Below are positions 8,959 to 18,700 of a DNA stretch of 64,000 bases, in pieces. The position numbers were made by a program, and so were the translations under genes. Every line of letters begins with the position of its first letter. Positions within the stretch are counted from its first letter, which is position 1. A model generated the notes under the pieces. That model made no database searches. It saw only the letters and a list, made by a program, of their open reading frames with translations, and was not told the origin of the DNA. Source of the DNA: Aureococcus anophagefferens (lineage: Eukaryota; Sar; Pelagophyceae; Pelagomonadales; Pelagomonadaceae). The stretch spans positions 106,655 through 170,654 of the forward strand of contig NW_008705578.1 in assembly GCF_000186865.1 (NCBI RefSeq), given 5' to 3'.

Positions 8959-10614
8959 TTAGGCCGAGGCCGTCGCGGGCGGCGTGGCGTCCGCGGGCGG
9001 CGCGAACTCGAGGCGCTCGACGTCGAGCGTCGCGAGGTCGAGGAGGCAGCAGACGCCCGTCGTCGCGAAGGACGGCAGGGCGACGACGCGCGCGGCGCGG
9101 GACCCGTCGGGCCGGACGGCCGCCGACGTCGCGAAGGCCGGCGCGGACCCCGCGAAGAGGACGTCGGGCGCGTCGTCGATGACGAAGGGGTCCGCGTCCT
9201 GGAACGGGTAGGACGGGAGCGTGTCCGGCGCCGTCGGCGCGAGCACGCGCCACCAGAGCGTGTCCTCGAGGCAGGCGAGGTAGGCGTCGTCGTCGCCGTC
9301 GACGTGGCGGTCGACGCACGACGCGCCGTCGTTGAACGCCCGCGTCGCGCCGCGGTCCGCCGCCGACGCCGCGTAGTCCGCGTGCTTGAGCATGTCCTGC
9401 ACGGGCTGGCCGCTGTGGCCCAGGAACAGCTTGCCGCCGACCTCGCACTCGTGGGGGTTCGGCGCGGCGACGAACGTGTCGCCGTAGCGGTTCGCCGTCG
9501 GCAGGAGCAGCGGGTGGAGCGGCTGCTGGGGCATGGTGAACGACGTCGGGTCCGCGGGCCCCGGCATCGCGTCCGTGGGCGCGAGCGCCGCGAGGCGCGC
9601 GAGCATGACGTCGGCGACGCGCACGGGCGCGAGCGCGGCCTCGGACGCCGCGTCCTTGGCGCCGCCCTTCGACGAGCCGTTCGGCGGCGTCAGCGCGCGC
9701 GCCGTCCGGGCCTTGGCCGCGGCCTCGGACGGGTCCATGCAGACGACGTCGCCGGCGACGACGACGCGCGCGACGCGCCGCGCGACGCCCGCGTCGCCGA
9801 GCGCGCCGCTGAGCCACTCCGTCAGCAGCGCGAAGCGGCCCGCCGCGGCGGTCTCGTCGCGGACGTCCGCGGCGCAGGGGCCCGCGAGCAGGAGCACGAG
9901 GGGGCTCTCGTCGGCGTCGTCCATGGGCGCCGGCGCGTCGCGCGGCGGCGCGTAGCCGCAGCCGCAGTAGTCCGCGGCCTCGAGCTCGCCGTCGCCCGTG
10001 ACGCGGCCGCGGACCGCGACGATGAGGCCGGTCGCCATCGTCGCCGCGGGCAGCGGGCTCGCGGCGCCGACGATCTTCACGCGGCCGGACTCGTCCTCGA
10101 GGACGATGGCGTCGTCGGCCGACGCGTACGACTCCGCGGCGTCGGCCGCGGCGTCCGCGGCCTCCGCCGCGGCGAAGAGGTCCTGGTACTCGGCGAGCAC
10201 GTCGGGCCGCTTCGCCATCTCCTTGAAGGCCGTGCCGACGATGGCGATCTCCGCGCCCTCGTCGAGGCCCGCCGCGTCGACGACGCGCTCGACGACGCTG
10301 ACGCCGGGCCACTTCCGGCGCGCCGCGGCGGCGACGTCGCCCTTGAGGGCTAGGGAGCGCTTGTTGTAGAGGTGGCTAAACCTAAAAAGCACGGCGTTCT
10401 CATTCCGTTTGCGCGCGCGCGTTCCACCCAAAAAAGTCCCCAAATCACTCGAGAATCGTCCCGGCCACAGGACGCTGGGCTGTCACTGCTGCACGTAGCT
10501 TTTTGACCCGTTCGCCACGAGGAAGCGCTGGGTCGACGCCTTATCGTACGTCGTCGTCATACGCTTGAGCGCGGGCGCGGGCGCGTCGCTCATGGTCTCG
10601 ACTTGCGCCGCCAT
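8959..10614 (-). CDS. POLD2: DNA polymerase delta subunit 2 (small B-subunit)
   Basis: Two exons, 10614-10487 and 10381-8959, give about 516 aa. The family is recognised by the calcineurin-like B-subunit signature MPGPADPTSFTMPQQPLHP, the GHSGQPVQDM segment, AGPCAADV and the CGCGYAP region. The short first exon (MAAQVETMSDAP to SYVQQ) joins in frame across a 105-bp GTGACA...TTTTTAG intron to FSHLYNKRSLALKGDV, recreating the family's N-terminal tyrosine-rich motif followed by a yHIY-like segment. Starting at the nearer ATG (10443) would read through the intron. This subunit holds the catalytic subunit in the replicative polymerase in the nucleus. The start is 68 bp downstream of the aldo/keto reductase stop on the same strand. 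Confidence 0.92.
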
Positions 10615-10682
10615 CGGAGAGCGCTCGAGCCTCGTTTGAAAACCGATCCCCGGCCAACCACCCGACGCGCGATTGACCCGTC

Positions 10683-11603
10683 TTACGGCGCCGCTGTCGG
10701 GTCATACGGACTCCCGGGCTTCCCAAAGGCCCGCGGCTCGTTTTTGTTGAGGCCGTCGAGCGCGGCCATGGTGGCGTCGTCGATACTGAAGCCGAAGAGG
10801 TCGCAGTTGGCCTTGACGCGGGCTTCGGACGTCGACTTGGGCAGGATCGCGTAGCCCTTCTGGAGCGCCCACCGCAGCAGCACCTGCGCCTGGCTCACGC
10901 CGAGCTTCGCCGCGGCCGCGGCGATGACCGGGTCCTCCGTGCGGTCGGCCTTCGCGGACTGCATGCCTTCCCGCCAGTTCGCGAGCGGCATCAACGAAGA
11001 GTAGGCGATGCACGCGATGTTTTTGCGTTTCATGTAGGCCAGAAGTTCCGGCTGCTGGCAGTAGGGATGGATCTCCAGCTGGTTCGCCGCGGGCCGCTCG
11101 AGCCCCGCGGCCTCGAGCTCCTCGAGGTGGCGGACGCCGAAGTTCGAGACGCCGATGCTCTTGACGACGCCCTCCTTCTTGCAGTCGACGCACGCGCGCC
11201 ACTGCGCGAGCCGCGTCTCGGGGCCGCCGCTGAACGGTCCGTGGATGAGGTAGAGGTCCGGCGTCGCGCCGAGCTTCTCCTTCGAGGCTTTGCACGCGGC
11301 CACGGTCGTCTCGTAGGTCTTGGGCGTCTGGCCCCAGTCCGGGTTGCCGGGCCACAATTTTGTGGTGATGTAGATCGGAGGCTTCCCCGCCAGCGCCGCG
11401 CCGACGCCCGCTTCGTTGTCGTAGCCCTCCGCCGTGTCGATGTGGGGGTACTGGTTGTCGAGGGCGAGCGTCACGCAGGCGCCGACGTCCTCGTTCTTGA
11501 CCTGGTACGTGCCGAAGCCGATGACGGGCATGCTCGTGCCGTCGCCCAGCGGCATGCGCGAATCCATGCTGAGCTGCGATTGGCGCGAGAAGAGGCTGCC
11601 CAT
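10683..11603 (-). CDS. Aldo/keto reductase
   Basis: A single-exon 306-aa protein, the usual AKR length. Start chosen at 11603 (MGSLFSRQSQ); the frame stays open upstream but runs into the divergent transporter gene. The motifs cover the TIM barrel and catalytic tetrad: GFGTYQVKNED, IDTAEGYDNEAG (Asp and Tyr), ITTKLWPGN (Lys), LYLIHGPF (His), SIGVSNFGVRHL, NQLEIHPYCQQPEL and LPKSTSEARVKANCDLFGF (NADP phosphate region). Expected activity is NAD(P)H-dependent reduction of aldehydes or ketones; the substrate cannot be read. It shares a 58-bp divergent promoter with the MATE gene. Confidence 0.93.
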   Translation of the reverse strand: MGSLFSRQSQLSMDSRMPLGDGTSMPVIGFGTYQVKNEDVGACVTLALDNQYPHIDTAEGYDNEAGVGAALAGKPPIYITTKLWPGNPDWGQTPKTYETTVAACKASKEKLGATPDLYLIHGPFSGGPETRLAQWRACVDCKKEGVVKSIGVSNFGVRHLEELEAAGLERPAANQLEIHPYCQQPELLAYMKRKNIACIAYSSLMPLANWREGMQSAKADRTEDPVIAAAAAKLGVSQAQVLLRWALQKGYAILPKSTSEARVKANCDLFGFSIDDATMAALDGLNKNEPRAFGKPGSPYDPTAAP

Positions 11604-11661
11604 CTGCTTTTCGTCGACTGCAATGCGCCTGTTGTGGTCAGTGCTGAAGCAGAGCTCTGCT
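11604..11661. promoter_or_regulatory. 58-bp shared divergent promoter interval
   Basis: Only 58 bases separate the start codons of the aldo/keto reductase (minus) and the MATE transporter (plus), so both leaders and any promoter must overlap here or lie within the genes. No TATA-like box is evident. Confidence 0.4.
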
Positions 11662-13165
11662 ATGGGCTGCGCTCGAATCGCAAAAACAGCGCTCGTGCTC
11701 GGCGTGCTCGGCTGTAGCGTGGCGCTGCAGTCGCCATCGCGATGCCTGCGCAGCCGCGCGCTGCAAGCACCATGCCGGCGCAGCCGCGCACGACTGCTCG
11801 CGACGAACGCAGCCATCACGACCGATGCCCAACCGCCGTCCACGGCGACGCTCGCGCGCTTCGCGCTGCCGACGCTCGGCGCCTGGCTCGTGAGCCCGCT
11901 GATGTCGCTCGTCGACACGGCCGTCGTCGGCCGCTCCGCCACGGCTTTAGAGCTCGCGGCGCTCGGCCCCGGCACGATGGTCGGCGACTCGCTGGCCTAC
12001 TTTTGCTCCTTCCTCTCCGTCGCGACGACGAACATGATCGCGACGGCGCGCGCGGAAGACGACGACCCCGCGCCCATCTTCGGCACGGCCGTGCGACTGG
12101 CCGTGCTCTGCGGCCTCGCGAGCGCCGCGGCCCAGATCGCGGGCGGCCGCTGGGTGCTCGCCAGGTACACGGCGGCCGAGAGCGCGGCCGTCGTCCAGCC
12201 GGCCTACGAGTACGTCCGCGCGCGGGCCTGCGGCGCGCCGTTCGCGCTGCTCATCAAGGTGTCGATCGCGAGTCGCTTGGCGGCGAAGGACGCGGCGACG
12301 CCGCTCGTCGCGGTCGCCGGCGCGGGCTTCCTGAACCTCGCGGGCGACCTGCTCTGCGTGCCCGCCTTCGGCGTCGCCGGCGCCGCCTGGGCGACGGTCG
12401 CCAGCGAGGCCGCGTGCGCGTGTTTCCTGCTCCGGCGCTCGCGGCTGCCCGGCGGCGCCGCGCGACGGTTGCTGCCGTCGCGCGCCGACGTCGCGCAGTT
12501 CGCCGTCTTCGCGAAGCCCCTGCTCGTGACGCTGGCGGGCAAGATCGCGACCTACTCGTCGCTCGCGCACGTGGCGACGGCGGCGGGAGTCGCGTCGACG
12601 GCGGCGCACCGCGTGCTCATGTGCGTCTACTGGTTCTTCTGGCGCGTGCTCCGGCGTCCCATCTTTCTCGAATTGACGTTTCACCGCGCCGCCGCGTAGG
12701 CCCTTCGGCGAGGTCTTCTCGCAGGTCGGCCAGGCGTTCCTGCCCGGCGAGCGGCGCGGCGAGTGGCCGCTCGTGCGGCGCCTGCTGGCCGGCGGCGCCG
12801 TCGTCGGCGGCGCCTGCGCGGCGGCGAGCGCGGCGGTTCTACTTTACGCTCCGGGCCTCTTCACGGCCGACGCCGCGGTCGTATCGCGGCTCCGCGTGCT
12901 CGCGGGGCCCGCGGCGCTTTGCGTCGCGTGCCTCGCGCCCATGTGCGCCTTGGAGGGCGCGCTCCTCGCGACGCGCCAGCTGTCCTTCCTCTCGGCCTTC
13001 TACGCCTCCAACGCGGCCGCCATGGTCGCCGCGTTCGCCGCGGTGGAGCGCCTCGGCCTGGGCCTCGGCGCCGCGTGGTGCTGCATGTTCGCGTTCCAGG
13101 GCGTCCGCCTCGCGACCTTCGGGCTCCGGCTGCGGCGCGGGGTGCGTTCTAGTGAGACAGGCTAG
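11662..13165 (+). CDS. MATE-family efflux transporter, probably plastid-targeted
   Basis: Start at 11662 gives a hydrophobic signal-like stretch (TALVLGVLGCSVALQ) and a basic Ser/Arg-rich region suggestive of bipartite plastid import. The MATE core follows, with LARFALPTLGAWLVSPLMSL, VDTAVVGRSATALELAALGPG and about a dozen membrane segments, total about 478 aa. The frame breaks near 12640. A 67-bp GT-AG intron at 12633-12699 restores it (reading VYW then PFGEVFSQVGQAFLP); a GC donor at 12648 is possible but would leave a 52-bp intron. MATE proteins export organic cations or metabolites using Na+ or H+ gradients; the substrate is unknown. Confidence 0.85.
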
Positions 13166-13236
13166 GTACTAAACTATAGCGCGAGCGAAGCATCTCGGGC
13201 TCGGGCGACGACGCGGCGTAAAGATTGTTTAGGCTA

Positions 13237-14424
13237 TTATACTCGCGCGTCGAGGAGCGCGAGGCACTCTATAGCGTGCTCGTAGCCGAGGTCTGCGAGG
13301 CCCTTTATAGCTTCCTCGTCGCCCTTGGCAGCGGCGCGCTTAAAGGCCTGCTCGAACCAGTATCTTTCTCCTCGCGCGTCGAGGTCCGCGAGGGCCCGTA
13401 TAGCATCCCCGTCGCCCTTGGCAGCGGCGCGCTCGAACCAGTATCTGGCTTTGCCGGGGTCGAATTCCGTGCCTTCTCCGTCCCTGTAACAGCAGCCAAG
13501 GTTGAACTCTCCAGCGGTACGGCCTTGATCCGCCGCGAGCGCGTAGTACCGGAACGCTTCTTCAAATCTCTTCTCAGCATCAAGTAACATCGCTAAATTG
13601 AATTGCGCGAAGGCTTCGCCCCGATCTGCGGCCGCACGATACAGCCGCTCCGCCTTCTTCTTGTCCAGTTTGATGCCACTCCCATTCTCGTACAATGACC
13701 CAAGGTTATTCATCGCCATCACGTCCCCGAGCTCCACGGCGCGCCGGTAAATCTTCGCAGCTTTCTTATCGGATTTCACCACCCCCATCAGACCGCGGCG
13801 GTACGCGTCTCCCAAAGTCGTAATCGCTTCCGGCACCTCGTTTTCCACATGGCGGCGAAGACGCGCGAGTCTTTCCGCATTGGTCTTCTCGTGCGGTAAG
13901 CGACAGAGGGGACACGCGCCGATGCCGACCCTGTCCTGGCACGATTGGCAGATCTTTCGGCAGCAACAGACGCGAAACACGGGCGTCGCATTCACGTCCC
14001 ACTCCTCGAGGCAGATCGGGCACCGCGACCCGTACCGCGCAGACAGCGGCTCCCGCTCCGGGTTCGCCTCGCGCCGCGCCCGGGCGGCTTCGTGTTCGGC
14101 GGCGATGCGCGCGCGGACCTCGTCGGCGTGCGACCGCGGCGCGGGGCCGTAGAACACGTCCCGCGGCGGCGACGGCGGGGGCGTCGGCGCTTCCGCCCTC
14201 GCCGCCTCCGCGGCCTGGATCTTCTTGCAGACCTTCCGGTGGCCCCGGTCGCGCCAGTCGATGCGTTGGCAGTCCGTCGAACAGTAGGCCGTCGTGCCGC
14301 ACCCTAGGCAGGCCTTGGCCTTGTCGGCGCCGCAGATCGTACAGGTCCTGAGAGTGTCGAGTTTCTTGCCCTTCGCGCGGGCCATGCGATTCTCATACTC
14401 CAACTTCTTCTCCCGCCACGACAT
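13237..14424 (-). CDS. MYND finger, RING-like and Sel1-repeat protein
   Basis: A 395-aa protein starting at MSWREKKLEYEN. It contains a MYND zinc finger (CTICGADKAKACLGCGTTAYC...CQ...H...C), then a RING-like Cys cluster (CPICLEEW, CCCRKICQSCQ, CPLCR), then Sel1-like repeats (ITTLGDAYRRGLMG, MAMNNLGSLYENG, AQFNLAMLLD, GEFNLGCCYRDGEG). The last repeats are near-duplicates at DNA level (about 13330 and 13430). Likely a protein-interaction or ubiquitin-ligase adaptor; MYND/Sel1 genes form large families in pelagophytes as I recall. The DNA is more AT-rich than neighbouring genes. Confidence 0.85.
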   Translation of the reverse strand: MSWREKKLEYENRMARAKGKKLDTLRTCTICGADKAKACLGCGTTAYCSTDCQRIDWRDRGHRKVCKKIQAAEAARAEAPTPPPSPPRDVFYGPAPRSHADEVRARIAAEHEAARARREANPEREPLSARYGSRCPICLEEWDVNATPVFRVCCCRKICQSCQDRVGIGACPLCRLPHEKTNAERLARLRRHVENEVPEAITTLGDAYRRGLMGVVKSDKKAAKIYRRAVELGDVMAMNNLGSLYENGSGIKLDKKKAERLYRAAADRGEAFAQFNLAMLLDAEKRFEEAFRYYALAADQGRTAGEFNLGCCYRDGEGTEFDPGKARYWFERAAAKGDGDAIRALADLDARGERYWFEQAFKRAAAKGDEEAIKGLADLGYEHAIECLALLDARV

Positions 14425-14827
14425 GACTCGGCGCGTCCTTGCGACCGGGGGGGGGGTGCCACAATCGGGACCCGATCGAAATGGCAAAATCGCCCGCGCG
14501 GCCCGCGGCACCGGCGGGACCTTCGGCGTCGCCTACGAGCAGTAGCCGCCCTACGTCGTCGTGCCCTCTTCGTCGCCGTGCTCGCGTACGCCTCCGCCCT
14601 AGTCGTGTCCTCCCGTGACGCTTCCCTACGCCCCCCTTCGTGTTCTCTCCCCCTTCGGTCCTTCCCTGCGCCGCGGCTAAGCAAAATCGCTCAAAATCTT
14701 ACGGGCCCGGGTGGACGGGTCCCAGGCCGCCACGACTAGAGCCCCAGACAACACCCGCTACCGCTACCGCTACCGCAAAACAAAGAGACGCTTACGACCT
14801 AGGCTAGCTTTCGAACCCCCCGCCGGT
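14425..14827. other. Spacer with CCGCTA hexanucleotide repeat
   Basis: 403 bases between the MYND gene start and the dynein stop. It holds a run of nine G near 14450, and three to four copies of CCGCTA near 14756-14775. No gene is seen. Confidence 0.5.
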
Positions 14828-15720
14828 CTAGGACGACGCGGAGTCCGTCGTGAGGAGCGCGGTGCCGCGGAGCGTCCAGTGCTTCGCGTTCTTCTCGGTG
14901 GTGCACTTGAGCGTGACGAAGAAGATGAAGAAGCGGTCCGTGCGGGGCCGGTACTTGTAGACGGGGCACTCGTAGGGCCCGTGGGCGCCGAAGAGCTCCT
15001 TGCGGCGCTTGTAGGACTCGTCCTTGATGAGGCCGGAGACGAAGAGGATCGGGAGCGAGACGAAGAGCTTCTTGGGCTCCGATTCGACGAGGAGGCTCTC
15101 CTTCTTGTCGAAGGCGGCGCCGTCGAGGAACATGCCGTGGAGGTAGACGCCCTCGGGCGGCTGGCTCCGGACCTGCTCGACGCGCTCGAGCTGCGTGACC
15201 TCGGTGCGGTAGACGACGTCGTCGAGGGCCCACTTGTCGCTCTTGTGCTTGCGCGTCACCTCCTGCTTCATGGCCGTGAGGAAGCCCGTCGGGTTGAAGA
15301 AGCCCGTGAGCCAGTAGCAGGGCGGCCGGCCGCTGTTGAGCCACGTCCGCGACTGGTCGTCGCGCGCCATGAGCGACGAGAACCAGAGGCCGAGCGTCGG
15401 GAGGATCCAGGAGAACTCGTCGCCCGTGACCGTGTAGATCCAGGTCCGGGGCGCGGACGCGTCGGCGATCTTGTCGAGCGCCTCCTGGAGCTCGCCCGTC
15501 ATCACGACCTCGCCCTTGATCGCGAGCTGGAGCTGCGTGAGCTGGAAGCGCACCTTGGCGATGACGTTCTGGAGGCGCTGGATCTCCTGGAAGAGGAAGA
15601 TGTTCAGCGGCACCGACAGCCCGCCGAGCTTGTTGATCTTCGCCTTGTAGTCGTCCTCGACGTAGTCCGCGGGCAGCCGGTCGAGCAGCTCCCGCGCCTT
15701 GTGCTGCACGATGTCCTCGC

Positions 15721-15751
<31 letters not shown>

Positions 15752-18700
15752 CTTGGGCTGCGTCTCCGCCAGCGTCGTGATGAGCTCGTTGACCTCCTTG
15801 ATGCCTGTGTGGAAATCAACCACTGGTTTGGGGGGTCCCCACCAAACTTCAGAACGCTCTATCTCAATCAAATCGAAGTCGATTCGGCTGATTTTTGGAC
15901 GAATCGATCGCTCTCGTCGAGTTCTCGAAGCACAGCGAAAGAGTCTGGTCCAAATCGTTCGGTTACGCGCACATTGAAGTCGGGTTGAAGATTTGATTTC
16001 CACACAGCTTGATGCGGAAGGTGAGCTCCGCGTTCGGGTGCAACCCGAAGACCTCGGGCGAGTCGATCTCCGGGAACGACTCGACGAACGCGCGGTAGGG
16101 CGCGATCTCCGTCGCCTTCGGGATCAGATAGACGAAGTCGTTGGCGATGTGCTGGATCGTGTCCTTGGGGTTGAAGGTGTAGCCCTCCGCGCACGTGCCC
16201 GCCGTGAGCCAGACCTGCGCGTACGTGTTGAAGAGGCGCCGGTCCACGGAGTCCGTGATCTTGCCGCCGTACTGGACCTCGGCGACCATGTACTGGAGCG
16301 TCGACCAGGAGATGGGGCCGTTGTAGAGGTGGCGCTCGAGGAAGAGGATGCACGCGGTGACGTCGCCCGTGTTGTACTCGTAGGGCACGCCCCAGCCCAG
16401 CGGCCCGAACTTGCGCCGCTCCTGGACGATGGAGTGGAGGAAGCAGAGCGCGAAGAGGAGCTGGCGCCACTGCTCCGTCTCGACGCGCTCGAGGCGCTCC
16501 TGGTCGACGATGACCGTGTAGGACCGGAGGAGGCCCGCCTTGAGGCCCGCGGGCGGCTCGTTCGTGACCTTCGTGCACATCTGCAGCAGACCCAGGGGGA
16601 AGTCCTTGTGGGGCAGGCACGTGATGAAGAGGCGGAAGCCCGGGTCCACGGTCGGGAGCTTCATCAGCAGCTGCTCCATCTCCGTCATCAGTTCGAGCGC
16701 GAGCTCGCAGTTCTGGAGCAGGACCCACGTGCCCTCCGCGGACGCCGTGTTGATGGCCTTGATGGCCACGGGCTCCTGGCCCTCGCCGAGCGAGATGACC
16801 GCCGGCGGCGGGAGCTTGCGCTTGCGCGCGAGCAGCTCGATGGAGTCCGTCGGGTCCGCGCCGGCGGACAAGAGGAAGATGACGGGCACGGTGGAGATCA
16901 TCTCCGCGTAGATCGCGTCCGCCGTGTCCGTCACGGGCTCGACGTAGCGCGGGCCCATCTGCGGCGTCGAGCGGATGAACTCCTTCGTCTGCAGGATGCA
17001 GCGGTCCATGCGCAGCGACCGGAGCACGAGCAGCCGCAGGAACGGGCCGATCTCCAGGTTCTCCGCGATCTTCGTCTCGTAGTCGGGCACGGCCATCTGC
17101 TCGGGCTCGTTGTCCTCGTACCAGCGGCGCCAGATGGCCTCGTTGGCCGACATGTCGCTGGGCATGTTCGAGAAGAATTTCAGGGACGACGAGAGCTCGA
17201 GGACGTTGAGCCAGGCGTCGTTCGTGAGCCACGAGAACGGCTTCCGCTTCACGCTGTTGATGTCGAGCGCGGCGCCGCCGCGCAGGAAGAGCATGACGTC
17301 CGACGACTTGAGCATGCCCGCCGTCACCAAAATCTTGAGCGTGCAGATGAGCACGAACGTGAGCTTGTCCGCCTCGTAGAGGCCCCGGTTGATGTAGCGG
17401 TACGTGATGTAGGTCATGGCCTCGATGATGTTCTCGACGCGCTTCGACGCGAGGGACGCGCGCTCGCTCTTCTCCATGGACGCCATGAACAGCTCCAGGA
17501 ACTGCGTGAGCGACGTCTGGTACATGGGGTTCACGGCCGACATCTCGACGATCGCAAAGTAGAGCACGGAGCCGCGCGTCGCGACGGGCCGGAACTGCTC
17601 GCGCTTCTCGTTGATGGACGCCTTGGTCTCGTCGGCGGCGATGAGCTTCTGGGACACCTCCTGGGCCTTGGCCTTGGTCGACGCGAGCACGTCGATGAGC
17701 TCCTCGTCCTCCAACAAATTGCCCGTGTTCGACGTGAGGCGCTCGAGGAGCGACGCGTCGAGCGCGAGGAGCGACTTCGTGTTGCTGTTCACCTCCTGGA
17801 GCACGAGGGACAGCTGGTCCTCGAGCGCGCGCTGCTCCTTGCCGATGACCTTGCCGAGGAGCTGCTCCTCGAGGCCCTTCTGCGTCACCGTGAAGTCGAC
17901 GACCGTCGTCTTCGCCTGGAGCTCGGGCGAGAAGGACGGGTTCGGCAGGCGCGTGATGAAGTAGGCCATGAAGTTCATGTCGTAGTCCATCTGCTTGTCG
18001 GAGATGGTGATGACGTAGCGGCGGCCCTTCTGCACGTACGTCTTCTCGAGGACGGGGTCGAGCATGGGGTCGATGTCCTGCTCGACGCCTAACACGATGA
18101 AGGCCTTGCCCTCCTGCAACGCGAACTCGAGCTTGTCCTTGAGCTTGGGGTCCGTGAGCTGCACCGTCGGCGCCGTCGGCGGCACGCGGTCCTTCTCGCG
18201 CTCGCAGATCCAGCCCACGGCCTGGCCCTGGGGGTCGATGAGGAGCGGGAAGCGCGACGACCGCGTCACTAAAATGCCGTTCTGGATGGACAGCGGGTCC
18301 GTCGGCAGGCCCTCCTGGTTCCAGTCGCCGATCGTGCCGATGTCCGCGAGGAAGTCGATGACGTTCAGGTTCTGCGACACGGGCACGCCGCGCGTCTCGC
18401 AGTCGTTGCTGTACTTGTCCTCGAGCATGTAGGACCGGTAGTCCTGGTTGAAGGGGCCGCAGTAGGACACGAACGCGCACGCGATCGCGCAGTCGCCGAC
18501 GAGGCGGAGCTTGATCTCCGCGAACTCGTTCGCGTCGTCGGTCCAGCGCTTCTGCTCGCCGGAGAGGCCGCCGATGAGCTCGGACGCCTGGCTCATCTTC
18601 TTCTGCAGCGCCGCGGCGTTGTCCTCGATGAGCTTCTTCTCCGCGGTCTGCCTCTCGAACATGGCCTGGAGCTCGTCGAGCTTGTCCTGGCACGTCTTCA

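Noticed and set aside
10443..10443. ATG at 10443 as POLD2 start
   Set aside because: It lies within a GTGACA...TTTTTAG intron; the upstream exon restores the conserved N-terminal motif.
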